Source of the DNA: a virus
Length of the DNA stretch: 28,379 nucleotides
Reading direction: 5' to 3' (one strand)
Virus record (IMG/VR): IMGVR_UViG_3300037468_000615
Span: 1 to 28,379 of that record
Positions 15,102 to 23,416 of the stretch are shown here, in pieces. The stretch's first letter is position 1. Every line of letters starts with the position of its first letter. A program made the position numbers and the translations under genes. A model generated the notes under the pieces. The model saw only the letters and a program-made list of their open reading frames with translations, did no database searches and was not told the DNA's origin.

Positions 15102-16118
15102 CTAAGCATTTCTCATGAATGAACCAGAGAATGCATATTCACCAGAAGCTACAGTACCCAATCCAGCTTTGAATGTAAAATCAATTATTTCACCTTCTGT
15201 ATAATCAATACTGTAACCAGTTAACTCTGAATGCATATCAATGATCAAATCACCTTCAGCAGAACAAGATGTTGCAGAAGTACCAAATGCTAATTTTATT
15301 TTTTTAAATTGAGCAGTATCTGTTTTTAATGAATCAAGTATCATTCCATCAGTAAAAGCATTTTTTACCATTTTAAATGCTCCACCAATTTCCCACTTTG
15401 GAAACACTACTTCTGAAGAAGGAATATCACCAACAAATTTAGCATTGTTAGTAATGTTTATTTCCATACTAATGAAATCAGGTGTTAAATTACTTCCATT
15501 ATAACTTACTTCTTTTATATTAGCCCAATCATAATGACCAGACATAGAAGCAAATAAGGAAGCAGTACCAGCACTTATACCTTGTGAATAACCCCTACCA
15601 ATCCATTCCGTATCAGCCATCAACCAACCATTGTCAGCAGTTCTATCAATGTTTAACTTACAAGATTTCATGATAGCAGAATTTAATCTAACATCATCTG
15701 AACTTGAAGGAGAGTTTCTAACTAATGTTTGAAAAAATCCTTGATTTTCAGTTGGCAAAGGAAGATTAGCATAATTCTCATTTAACAATAGATAAGCATT
15801 TATAGAAGAAGTTCTTGCTGCCATACTTCCAGTTGTATGCTGGAATAAGCAAGGCATTATATCAAACATAAACTCGGGGGTTACAACTGCTTTAAAAGTA
15901 GCTCCAGGAATGTTGGAACCAGTATCTTGCCAGGAATTATCTTCGTGCATTGTTCGATATCCCATTGCACGGTCAAATTCCTTGTCGGTTGATTCCATAG
16001 TAATACCAAATCCACCAACTTCTACAGTCATGATTTTAGGATTTACTCCTGATGCTGTATTCCAGCCGCTTCCGGAAGCGTAGCTATAAACCCAGTCACG
16101 TTCAACGGGATATCCCAT
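15102..16118 (-). CDS. Major tail tube protein
   Basis: 338 aa, after the capsid gene and before the chaperone pair, the usual place of the tail tube. The sequence is beta-rich with many glycine, serine and threonine residues and no membrane span; it begins MGYPVERDWVYSYASGSG. KIMTVEVGGFGITM and the end IDFTFKAGLGTV look like tube-domain strands. The middle (about 195-240) may be an extra surface domain, since the protein is longer than simple tube proteins. A perfect 12-bp inverted repeat lies upstream. The 200-base gap downstream (14902-15101) is AT-rich, with a weak AAAAACCTA/TAGGTTTTT pairing but no supported gene. Confidence 0.82.
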   Translation of the reverse strand: MGYPVERDWVYSYASGSGWNTASGVNPKIMTVEVGGFGITMESTDKEFDRAMGYRTMHEDNSWQDTGSNIPGATFKAVVTPEFMFDIMPCLFQHTTGSMAARTSSINAYLLLNENYANLPLPTENQGFFQTLVRNSPSSSDDVRLNSAIMKSCKLNIDRTADNGWLMADTEWIGRGYSQGISAGTASLFASMSGHYDWANIKEVSYNGSNLTPDFISMEINITNNAKFVGDIPSSEVVFPKWEIGGAFKMVKNAFTDGMILDSLKTDTAQFKKIKLAFGTSATSCSAEGDLIIDMHSELTGYSIDYTEGEIIDFTFKAGLGTVASGEYAFSGSFMRNA

Positions 16119-16145
16119 TTTTATTTCCTATATTTTAAATTGTTT

Positions 16146-16181
16146 ATGGATGGGGGAATATATTTCAACTCCCCCATCCAT
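16146..16181 (-). terminator. Perfect 12-bp hairpin after the capsid gene
   Basis: ATGGATGGGGGA (16146-16157) and TCCCCCATCCAT (16170-16181) form a perfect 12-bp G/C-rich stem with a 12-base loop. It lies 15 bases after the stop of the major capsid gene in the direction of transcription. The minus-strand sequence that follows is AAACAATTT rather than a clear U-run, so it may act as a partial terminator or protect the 3' end of the capsid mRNA, keeping capsid level above tail level. Confidence 0.75.
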
Positions 16182-16196
16182 TTAGTTTTTACTTAC

Positions 16197-17036
16197 TCAA
16201 CCGATTTGATCAAGAACTGCAATACCACCTTGATCATTTACTTCACAACACCCAAAGAACATTTCACCATAAACTGATATACCAAGTGTATTTGTGATAT
16301 CAGGAACAACAACAATGTTTACTAATGGAGTGTTCTGAGCAACACCAATTGCTCCTCTTGAGCAAATTAGGTTTACATATCCAGAACCACTTGAACCAAT
16401 ACCCCCCGCAGTAACATAAGAACTTACGAATATATCCAAATCACCCCAAAGGCGACCCATATATCCGTTTTGTAAATACTCATCTGCTTTTGGGAGTGAA
16501 TTCAAAGCAGCCAAATCCATTGCTAATTTATGGAATGTGACAGGATGTAGAATCGCGGCATACGGAGGAGCATATCCAGTTGCCTGTAATTTACCATAAC
16601 ATTCAGAAAATTTATCCAAAGTAAGATCAGTAGAACCAGTTGTATCACATTGACTGTTAGAGGTAAATCCAACTGCTAAAATACATATTGCATTATCATA
16701 TGTTTTAGCAAGTCCACCTACAATTTGTTCAACAGCTGCCTCATATATCAATGAACTATTTAACAATGAATCAATTGGATACAATTTATGGTAATGACCA
16801 ACTGTTGCCGCTTTGGTAACACTTGTCAATACAGAAGCCGTAGGAGCTCCAGCATTTATTGCAACACCGGCAGTAACAGGTAATGTTTCACCAAAGTTTA
16901 CTGTTAATTGACCTGCTTTAACAGGTTGGGTTGAAAATACTCCATTTAAAGCAACTCTTTGCATTAAAAGAGCATTTATGTCTGCAGTCAAGGTTTCAAT
17001 CAACCCAGCTGCAGTTGTACTTGTCGTTATACCCAT
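16197..17036 (-). CDS. Major capsid protein (HK97 fold)
   Basis: 279 aa, directly after a scaffold-type gene and before the tail tube. Composition is typical of a coat protein: rich in alanine, glycine, threonine and valine. Seen features: a helical N-arm (LIETLTADINALLMQR), FGETLPVTAGVAINAGAP, a long helix with EAAVEQIVGGLAKTYDNAI, the P-domain-like strand YAAILHPVTFHKLAMDL, and LICSRGAIGVAQNTPLVNIV near the end. GGAGATT precedes the ATG. There is no long delta domain or protease site; a separate scaffold gene (17071) is present instead. Confidence 0.88.
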   Translation of the reverse strand: MGITTSTTAAGLIETLTADINALLMQRVALNGVFSTQPVKAGQLTVNFGETLPVTAGVAINAGAPTASVLTSVTKAATVGHYHKLYPIDSLLNSSLIYEAAVEQIVGGLAKTYDNAICILAVGFTSNSQCDTTGSTDLTLDKFSECYGKLQATGYAPPYAAILHPVTFHKLAMDLAALNSLPKADEYLQNGYMGRLWGDLDIFVSSYVTAGGIGSSGSGYVNLICSRGAIGVAQNTPLVNIVVVPDITNTLGISVYGEMFFGCCEVNDQGGIAVLDQIG

Positions 17037-17070
17037 TTTTTAATCTCCAAAATTATTTGAAGGATTATTT

Positions 17071-17616
17071 TTAAAATATTTTAAATCCTTCTTGTTTTCG
17101 TTTGTTATAGGCAGCAATTTGTTCTTTTACCTTAGTAGGATTACTAAGATCCTCAACATTTTGAATGCCTTTTAAAATTGTTTCTTCCCCCTTCTTGGGG
17201 TTTGCTACTTCTTGATTGATTTTTACTGGCACAATCTTATCAGAATCCATAAGAATTGTCATATTTTTACTAATATAAGTTACTTTCTGAGCAACTGTTA
17301 ATTCATCTGGAATCAATGTTCGTTTGTTTTCAGGAATCTTTTCCAGAAATGAATTCAAAGTAGTTGTTAAAGTTTCTGTAACTTTGTTTAGTTCTTCTGT
17401 CTTCTTTGCTGTTTCAGTATTTAAAGAATCAACTTTGCTTGCTTGTACTTTTAGTGTTTCATAATCAGCAAACTTTGATTTTACTTCATTAATTCTACTT
17501 GAAACAATTTCGTTCACTTGTTGTTGTGAAAATTTTTTTTCCTCATTTTTATCCTCATGATTTTGAGTTTGGTTTTGAGTTTTGTCCTGATTTAACGCTT
17601 CAGTTGGCTCTGGCAT
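17071..17616 (-). CDS. Scaffolding protein
   Basis: 181 aa immediately upstream of the capsid gene, 34 bases apart. The N-terminus is glutamine and glutamate-rich (MPEPTEALNQDKTQ), followed by a long coiled coil (about 30-105, VNEIVSSRINEVKSKF and TAKKTEELNKVTETLTT), and the C-terminus is basic (KVKEQIAAYNKRKQEGFKIF), as needed to bind the coat protein. No serine protease motif is seen, so it is a scaffold without the protease fusion. Confidence 0.83.
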   Translation of the reverse strand: MPEPTEALNQDKTQNQTQNHEDKNEEKKFSQQQVNEIVSSRINEVKSKFADYETLKVQASKVDSLNTETAKKTEELNKVTETLTTTLNSFLEKIPENKRTLIPDELTVAQKVTYISKNMTILMDSDKIVPVKINQEVANPKKGEETILKGIQNVEDLSNPTKVKEQIAAYNKRKQEGFKIF

Positions 17617-17650
17617 AATTTAATCCTTTGTGTTTTTTTATTTTACTATA

Positions 17651-18394
17651 TTACTTTGTCGTAGTTGTTGTACTACCAACAGTATCTGTTTGGTATATAA
17701 AACCAATTCCAATCAAAGCAGCATCATTAGCTAAAGTATCAGCTATTAAATCTGCTCCTCTAAATACTCTACAAATCAAACATGATCTTATATTTTCTAC
17801 TCCAGATGCAAGTTGAGCAAATGCATCACATTTATGAACATCTACTTCTGCAGCAGAACCTGTTGCATATACAATTATATTATTACCAAATGTTCCTCCT
17901 ACACTTTGCCATCCATATTCAAGACCCCAAATAGGAACACCAACATTATCTGCACCAACATTTATCCAATGAACACTTGGAACAATTTTAGTATCTTCTT
18001 TGAAATCATGAGGAAGTTGTAATGAAAAGAATGCACTTTCAACTTGATCTTTATCAAACAAATATATATAAGAACCAGTCGAACCACCTACTAAATCTAT
18101 ATCTTTATATTTTGCAAGATCAGGAAATGATTGATCCGCTGTTATTCTCATAACTGACCAAGGAACAAATACTTCGTTATATACAGTAGTAGTTAAAAGA
18201 AATTGAGAACAAGATACTTTGCCACTTGTCATTATCATACTTCCTGTATAACTTCCTGTTGAAATACTTCCTGTATCAGAAATTATTTGTTTGAATGATC
18301 CAGTGTGTATAAAAGATTCTTTATACTGATAAGAACTTGATCCTAAAAAATCTGAAGCGTTTGAACGAGGTATTATTCCAGAAGGATATGACAT
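17651..18394 (-). CDS. Virion surface protein, 247 aa
   Basis: Lies between the connector genes and the scaffold. The N-terminal 70 residues are serine/glycine-rich with repeated TGS (HTGSF, DTGS, STGSYTGS); the rest is a beta domain with the signature FFSLQLPHDFKED, PSVHWINVG and VWGLEYGW-like WGLEYGW, then CRVFRGADL and a GFIYQTDTVGS end. From memory, domains of this kind (LQLPHD...HW...GLEY) occur in many phage structural loci and may be capsid-bound fibres or decorations, but I cannot name the family. It has six TGS tripeptides, more than any other protein here. Confidence 0.75.
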   Translation of the reverse strand: MSYPSGIIPRSNASDFLGSSSYQYKESFIHTGSFKQIISDTGSISTGSYTGSMIMTSGKVSCSQFLLTTTVYNEVFVPWSVMRITADQSFPDLAKYKDIDLVGGSTGSYIYLFDKDQVESAFFSLQLPHDFKEDTKIVPSVHWINVGADNVGVPIWGLEYGWQSVGGTFGNNIIVYATGSAAEVDVHKCDAFAQLASGVENIRSCLICRVFRGADLIADTLANDAALIGIGFIYQTDTVGSTTTTTK

Positions 18395-18406
18395 TATATT
18401 CCTTTA

Positions 18407-18865
18407 TTAATTTGTGACATCAACAATCTCACTAATTTCGACTTCCATTTCTGCATATTTAATTTTGTCTGATAATGTTTGTAAATTTGGTATTTTCGTT
18501 ATTGAAACATTAAAGATTGGTTTAGATATTAATGGTGATATATTACTCAATCCTAAATCACTATCCCTAAGAACCTTTGAACAACTTGAAAAATTAACTT
18601 CAATCTGAGTTCTACTTAAAGATGATTTACTGAAAAGAAATACATTTACTTTATGCTTTAAAACATCATACCCATGACTGTACCAATTCTGTTCTGTTTC
18701 TATATTACCAATTGCAATTGCGGAATTTGTATAAACTAATTTCTCATGATCTGCTAAAACAAGATCGTTATTATCATATTCCTTGATATTATCTACACCA
18801 GAAAATGAATTCAATGATAATGATGATGATAATGTTGTGTAAATACTGTGGCGAATATCTTGCAT
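18407..18865 (-). CDS. Head-tail connector / tail terminator candidate, 152 aa
   Basis: Third of three genes after the portal, 4 bases after the stop of the previous one. About 17 kDa with an N-terminal helix (MQDIRHSIYTTLSSS) and alternating strands, including HKVNVFLFSKSS and YAEMEVEISEIV. Size and order suit a tail terminator or tail-completion protein, which often have this alpha-beta form. This is inference from order; no firm motif is seen. Confidence 0.6.
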   Translation of the reverse strand: MQDIRHSIYTTLSSSLSLNSFSGVDNIKEYDNNDLVLADHEKLVYTNSAIAIGNIETEQNWYSHGYDVLKHKVNVFLFSKSSLSRTQIEVNFSSCSKVLRDSDLGLSNISPLISKPIFNVSITKIPNLQTLSDKIKYAEMEVEISEIVDVTN

Positions 18866-18869
18866 GTGT

Positions 18870-19556
18870 TTACATTGCTAATAAGTTTATAGGGCGTTGT
18901 TTTAAAGTATCTTTTTCAACTACAATATTTTCACCAGGAATACCTAATATACCAAATGAATCTGAAGCACTAAACTTTCCATCATATCTTAATTCAACAC
19001 TTACATCATCAAGTGTTAAAGATGCCCAATCATAACTTCCAGTCATTGTAGCAATAACACTATCACTATCTGTTCTAACAAATTTCATATATGAAGCAGT
19101 AGGATATGCTGAACCAGTATGATAAAAATTAACATTTACTTGTGTTCTAACTGATGGATATCCTCCTCTTATAAATGCACTTCCATTAGCAATTGATTGA
19201 TTTATCAAATGCCAACCTATATCTGTTGGGAATGTTTGTACATCTGGCACTGTTAGTTCGTTTTGCGTAATCTTCGAAAGCATCTCTGCTGTCTTATCAT
19301 ACAACTCTTGATTCTCATCAGTTTGACCCATGTTCGAAAATTCAAGAATGTACTTGTAAAACTTTAATTGTGCTATCTTCAATATTGAAGGTGATTGACC
19401 ATCAGGACTTATTGCAGGTATTCTTAGTTCAGAAGATACAAAACTATTCACTAAGCCATATGAAGCTGAGAGAGCATCTCCTTGTAAAGATGAAGAATAA
19501 TCTGCTGCTAATGGGTATAATCTATTTGCTTCTGTTAATGTAATATAACTGTTCAT
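18870..19556 (-). CDS. Head-tail adaptor candidate, 228 aa
   Basis: The start overlaps the stop of the gene at 19556-19987 by one base. The first 100 residues are helical (TLTEANRLYPLAADY, SPSILKIAQLKFYKYILEF), as in gp6 or gp15-like adaptors that bind the portal; the second half is beta-rich and contains MTGSYDWASLTLDDV and ELRYDGKF, unusual for an adaptor. So it may be an adaptor fused to a surface domain. Position next to the portal supports a connector role. Confidence 0.62.
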   Translation of the reverse strand: MNSYITLTEANRLYPLAADYSSSLQGDALSASYGLVNSFVSSELRIPAISPDGQSPSILKIAQLKFYKYILEFSNMGQTDENQELYDKTAEMLSKITQNELTVPDVQTFPTDIGWHLINQSIANGSAFIRGGYPSVRTQVNVNFYHTGSAYPTASYMKFVRTDSDSVIATMTGSYDWASLTLDDVSVELRYDGKFSASDSFGILGIPGENIVVEKDTLKQRPINLLAM

Positions 19557-19987
19557 TAATAATTTCTCTTTAAAAAATCAGCTATTTTGTCTTGTATATA
19601 TTCCATAATTTCTTCTTGTGCTTTATCAGAAATCATAAACCAAGAATCTGCTTGTTCAACATATTGTAAAATATTATTTGGATCTCTTGGATTCAATTTT
19701 ATTCCATTTGTTAATTTTTCTTTCTTAAGTTTAAGTGAAGGATAATTAGTTGCTTTACCACTTGCCACCAACCAATGATTTTTATCCAATCCTTTCTTTT
19801 CATAAGCTATCTTAGTTGCTGGTTTCTTTGTAGGAAATTTCTTTCCTTCAGCATCTACTTGATTATCTATCTCACTTCTTAAAATATCACTAATTAATTT
19901 AGGAACATCGGTTTTTATAATTCGAATAGTTTCTCTTTCGATGTCTTTATCAATTTTTCTTAAAAGACTTTCTACAACATTTGCCAT
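19556..19987 (-). CDS. Neck / virion morphogenesis candidate, 143 aa
   Basis: First gene after the portal, 2 bases on. It is basic and has a helical N-terminus (VVESLLRKIDKDIERETIRI), a lysine-rich loop (EGKKFPTKKPATKIAYEKKG), then LVASGKATNYPSLKLKKEK and a helical end (DKAQEEIMEYIQDKIADFL). The loop pattern with GKKF...L..SG..... resembles the HK97 gp10 and P2 gpS-type head completion families, which end tail genes at the neck. Assigned by pattern and order. Confidence 0.6.
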   Translation of the reverse strand: MANVVESLLRKIDKDIERETIRIIKTDVPKLISDILRSEIDNQVDAEGKKFPTKKPATKIAYEKKGLDKNHWLVASGKATNYPSLKLKKEKLTNGIKLNPRDPNNILQYVEQADSWFMISDKAQEEIMEYIQDKIADFLKRNY

Positions 19988-19989
19988 TC

Positions 19990-21222
19990 TTATTCAATTC
20001 CATCTATGTCAACAACTGGATCTATCATTCTCTTTGCCTGTTCCAAATCAATAATTCCTTTTTCTAACAACAATAAAACTCTATCTATTGTATCGTTCTT
20101 TGCTTCAGGATATATATCTTTGTTTAAATCAATTCTCAATTCAGTATCAATTGGATACATCTTCTCATTTGACAAATAATACATTTTAATTGCTAAATCA
20201 GTAATTTCAACAATCTTTGGTAATAAAGCAGAACTAAATCTTTCTACGATTTCAACTAATGGTTCAAATAATATTTGTAATGCTACACCACTTGGAATTT
20301 GTCCAACTGCCTTTAAGCCAGATAATTCACCAGGAACTTGACTAACAGCACTTATTTTTCTTTCCAATGTTTCCAAATATTTTTCTTCAGGATCTATATT
20401 TACTTGTCTTGCTGCTTGTTTTAAATCACCATCTTTTCCTACTGACGTTATTGTACCAGGTTGTAATTGTATTGGGTTATATGGATCATTTATATTTGCA
20501 GTTGTTAACCAAATAGTTGGTAAATCAATAATTTGATAATTTTCACTTGATCTTACTTTGTTATAATCAACAACCATATCTTTAAATCTTAAACTAAAAG
20601 GTTTCCCATAAAGATTGTTTATATAAAGATCAATGTTCTTTGTTAGTATACTTGGATTTATTCCAAAGTTATGTAATAAATCACCATACATAAACTCATC
20701 TATAAACACTACTATTATATCTTTTTCTATAGTTGAATTAGTAACTGGTATTGCTCCTCTTTCTTTATCAATGGTATAACAATAACCAAATTGATTTCCT
20801 AAATTTAAAACATATTCTCCTTGCCAAAGAATAATTTGAGGTATCTTCCAACCAGGAATAATTACTGTTAAGTTATTTCCTGTTACAATAGTGTTTACTA
20901 AAATACTTCTTATTTGTTCACGAAAGTTAGCCTTTGTATAAAGCTCATTTATAATCTCTTGAATTTCAATAGATTCTGAAGTAATCTTCATTGTTTTTAA
21001 AAGAATATTGATGATTCTATCAATAATTCCTTGTGTTATAGGAACAGATATTTTTGGTCTACTTTTATATTGTAGTTCATTTTCACCCAATTTTATTGGG
21101 AAATACTTCTTTACATAAGTAGGATGTGTAAGTTGATTATGATAGAATATATTTGCTTCAATAGCGTCTTCAACCATTTGAAGTCTATCTTTGGCTAAAG
21201 CAATGTGTAGTGGTTTAGGCAT
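19990..21222 (-). CDS. Portal protein
   Basis: 410 aa, encoded after the terminase genes. It should form the dodecameric ring through which DNA enters the head. N-terminal helices (DRLQMVEDAIEANIFYHN) are followed by SRPKISVPITQGIIDRII, a wing region (100-280), and a long stem helix with the ISAVSQVPGEL and GQIPSGVALQILFEPLVE motifs usual in SPP1-type portals. The C-terminus (LEKGIIDLEQAKRMIDP) is also typical. It is at the small end of the family range. ATG follows a short gap after the 78-aa gene. Confidence 0.86.
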   Translation of the reverse strand: MPKPLHIALAKDRLQMVEDAIEANIFYHNQLTHPTYVKKYFPIKLGENELQYKSRPKISVPITQGIIDRIINILLKTMKITSESIEIQEIINELYTKANFREQIRSILVNTIVTGNNLTVIIPGWKIPQIILWQGEYVLNLGNQFGYCYTIDKERGAIPVTNSTIEKDIIVVFIDEFMYGDLLHNFGINPSILTKNIDLYINNLYGKPFSLRFKDMVVDYNKVRSSENYQIIDLPTIWLTTANINDPYNPIQLQPGTITSVGKDGDLKQAARQVNIDPEEKYLETLERKISAVSQVPGELSGLKAVGQIPSGVALQILFEPLVEIVERFSSALLPKIVEITDLAIKMYYLSNEKMYPIDTELRIDLNKDIYPEAKNDTIDRVLLLLEKGIIDLEQAKRMIDPVVDIDGIE

Positions 21223-21233
21223 ATATTATTATC

Positions 21234-21470
21234 TTATATATTTTCTATTTCAACAAATCTTTTCAATTTATTATCTGATAACCAAACATTTATCTCTTCA
21301 TCTTCTAATGGTTCACTTATAAACATAAATGATGGATAACTTTTTACTATCTCTGCTTCTTTGCCCCAGAAAAATCCTGCAAATGCTACTATATCTTCTC
21401 CATTCTTATATGTTAAAGGAACAATTGTATTTATTGTTTTTTCTGAAGTAATTGCTACTATTTGCTTCAT
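21234..21470 (-). CDS. Hypothetical protein, 78 aa
   Basis: Unrecognised small protein between the LamG-like protein and the portal (3 and 11 base gaps). Begins MKQIVAITSEKTINTIVPL, appears as alternating strands and one helix, and contains FAGFFWGKEAEIVK and an acidic stretch (SEPLEDEEINVWLSD). No membrane span or cysteines. It may be a small capsid-associated protein; nothing more can be said. Confidence 0.7.
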   Translation of the reverse strand: MKQIVAITSEKTINTIVPLTYKNGEDIVAFAGFFWGKEAEIVKSYPSFMFISEPLEDEEINVWLSDNKLKRFVEIENI

Positions 21471-21473
21471 CTT

Positions 21474-22289
21474 TTATTTTACTCCAATGTTAAATCTATT
21501 ATTCAACCAATCACATATACTATCATGATTCATTTGAGATATCGGTTTATTATACAAATAAAAACAACTAATATTTCCATCAAAGTAGTTTCCTGGTTGT
21601 GGAAGATCATTTTCTCTTATTCTGTTCCCAATTGTTATTTGTTCAGTTGTTGCATTTCTTGTACCACCAAATATATAAGAATAACTAACATTGCTTATAT
21701 CCTTTGAAGCTGTAACACCTGGTGCTCCATTGTAATAACCTTTGTATGTAGAAGTTGGATCACAAATAGCTGATACTATAAAATAACTTGAAGCTCCATC
21801 TGCTAATTTTACAACATCAATTCTCGAATCAGTATTGTTTGAAAATATACCAGTTCTTATATTACCATCTGTTAAATTGTAGCAATAAAAAGCAGCATTG
21901 TTATTTGATGTAGTTGTAAAAGAACCAAAAATAGAACCTGCTGTTGCTGGTCTTCCATCATCACATTTTAGTACTACGAAATAAGAAAACCCATTAGCAA
22001 ACTGATTTGTCATCCTTGGTATTTTTAAGTAATCATCCACTCCGCCGAATACCAATGTTGGATAACTATTACTATTATCATCATCTAATAAAGGAGAATT
22101 TGCTGCTGCTACTACTCTCGCATCATATTGATAATTTGCTCTATTCTGAACAGAAGAAACTACTCCATTTGTTTGTTCTACTTTGCATAAACAAGGATCA
22201 ATTGCTACAATACATCCATCAATTTGCAATGGGAGAATTCCTCTATTCCAATTGTTTTCTGCTCTGTTATAATTTCTATCCCATCCCAT
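21474..22289 (-). CDS. LamG / concanavalin-like virion protein, 271 aa
   Basis: The protein shows the pattern of a laminin-G or ConA-like jelly roll: TLVFGGVDDYLKIP, then FSYFVVLKCDD, GSIFGSFTT, and at the end NYFDGNISCFYLYNKPIS followed by the usual terminal helix (HDSICDWLNNRFNIGVK). Such domains bind sugars or proteins and in phages decorate capsids or fibres. It sits in a block of four extra genes between large terminase and portal. Cysteine content is notable (CIVAIDPCLCK). Whether it is on the head or tail is not shown by the sequence. Confidence 0.75.
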   Translation of the reverse strand: MGWDRNYNRAENNWNRGILPLQIDGCIVAIDPCLCKVEQTNGVVSSVQNRANYQYDARVVAAANSPLLDDDNSNSYPTLVFGGVDDYLKIPRMTNQFANGFSYFVVLKCDDGRPATAGSIFGSFTTTSNNNAAFYCYNLTDGNIRTGIFSNNTDSRIDVVKLADGASSYFIVSAICDPTSTYKGYYNGAPGVTASKDISNVSYSYIFGGTRNATTEQITIGNRIRENDLPQPGNYFDGNISCFYLYNKPISQMNHDSICDWLNNRFNIGVK

Positions 22290-22291
22290 TA

Positions 22292-22777
22292 CTAACTCTG
22301 GTTAACCCAACAATAAACTCTTACTGCAGATTCGCTCGTAGCAGCCGTCTCATATGCTTGAGAGTACCAAGCTTCTACTTGAAATCCATCACAAGGTCCA
22401 AATATTTTCTTTATTACTTTATCATAAACTGAACCAGAAGACATTACTTCAAATGTTGATTGAGAACAAATTGAATGGGTAGTGTTTATTCCATCTACAT
22501 CTGTTCCTAAATAATGTCTTGAATAAGTAACATTAGGACCACTTCCAACACTACAACTTGGAAAGTAATAAAGTTCTCTTAAGTTCATCGTAAAGTAATT
22601 TTGACTTCCTGATTTGGCTGGAATTGTATGTGCTAATCCATAGCAGAATACTACATTACCATTTATTGCTTCATTGTGAGGTTTTAATGGTGAGAAATAA
22701 ATTGAACCAGTATAACTTCCTGTATTCAATCTGTCAAGAGTAAATGCTAATACCTCGGATTGTTTATTAGGTCCCAT
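22292..22777 (-). CDS. Structural-type protein, 161 aa
   Basis: Follows the methyltransferase-like gene and precedes the LamG-like gene by two bases. Beta-rich with glycine, serine and tyrosine; has NTGSYTGSIYF, the same TGSYTGS heptapeptide as the 247-aa surface protein, and a terminal AVRVYCWVNQS strand. This suggests a small virion surface protein. No family recognised. Confidence 0.65.
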   Translation of the reverse strand: MGPNKQSEVLAFTLDRLNTGSYTGSIYFSPLKPHNEAINGNVVFCYGLAHTIPAKSGSQNYFTMNLRELYYFPSCSVGSGPNVTYSRHYLGTDVDGINTTHSICSQSTFEVMSSGSVYDKVIKKIFGPCDGFQVEAWYSQAYETAATSESAVRVYCWVNQS

Positions 22778-22781
22778 TCTA

Positions 22782-23396
22782 TTAGTCCTTTATATTTTTT
22801 ATTTTTTCTTTCTCTGTCTTTTTCTTCAAATTCGTTATTTCATCTTCACTTATCTTCCCTTTTTCAAATCTTAGTAACTGCTTTGATAAATTATCATGAT
22901 ATCCATTTATACAACTAAGTATATCAATTGAACAATTTAAAGTGAATAGTGAAGATTTATCATCTACTAACAACTTATAACAACTAATGAACAATTTATA
23001 ACTTTCTTTCTCATTTATTAAATTGGTGCAATTCAGAAATATAACATCAAACTTATCTGTTGTATTTTTCAAATAAGTATTTACATTTTCTGTCATTGCT
23101 AAATATAAATCTCCTCTTTGTTGTCTTAGTTGTCCAAATAGATTTATAAATTCTTTTCTTTCTTTCTCATCTTTGTAATCAGTAATACAAGTAAAATGAG
23201 AATTCTCTGATATAGCATAACCAATCAAAGTTGTAATTTTACCTGTTCCACAATTTACTTCAAGAACATTTAATTTTCTTCTTGAATATTGTTTTCTAAG
23301 TTTGTTAAAAAGAGGAGTAATAGAAAGATTTGTCAATCCATTCTTATCACCAATTTTGCTGATTCGTTGCTTCGTTTTTTCGAGATCATATTTCAT
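22782..23396 (-). CDS. SAM-dependent methyltransferase-like protein
   Basis: 204 aa with the order of a class I methyltransferase fold: motif I VLEVNCGTG at 44-52, an acidic residue at the end of strand 2 (CITDYKD, D73), and motif IV-like KFDVIFLNC at about 114-122. The usual DNA methyltransferase signatures DPPY, NPPY and PCQ are absent, so the target may be a protein, sugar or small molecule. The C-terminus is a lysine-rich coil (LKKKTEKEKIKNIKD). The gene lies between large terminase and structural genes, an unusual place. The fold is fairly clear and the activity is not. Confidence 0.72.
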   Translation of the reverse strand: MKYDLEKTKQRISKIGDKNGLTNLSITPLFNKLRKQYSRRKLNVLEVNCGTGKITTLIGYAISENSHFTCITDYKDEKERKEFINLFGQLRQQRGDLYLAMTENVNTYLKNTTDKFDVIFLNCTNLINEKESYKLFISCYKLLVDDKSSLFTLNCSIDILSCINGYHDNLSKQLLRFEKGKISEDEITNLKKKTEKEKIKNIKD

Positions 23397-23416
23397 AAAT
23401 TTTCTCTATTGTGTTA

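Noticed and set aside
16451-16458. GGCGACCC in the capsid gene as a third leader copy
   Set aside because: There is no matching GTCGC loop, no promoter box and it is inside coding sequence on the other strand.
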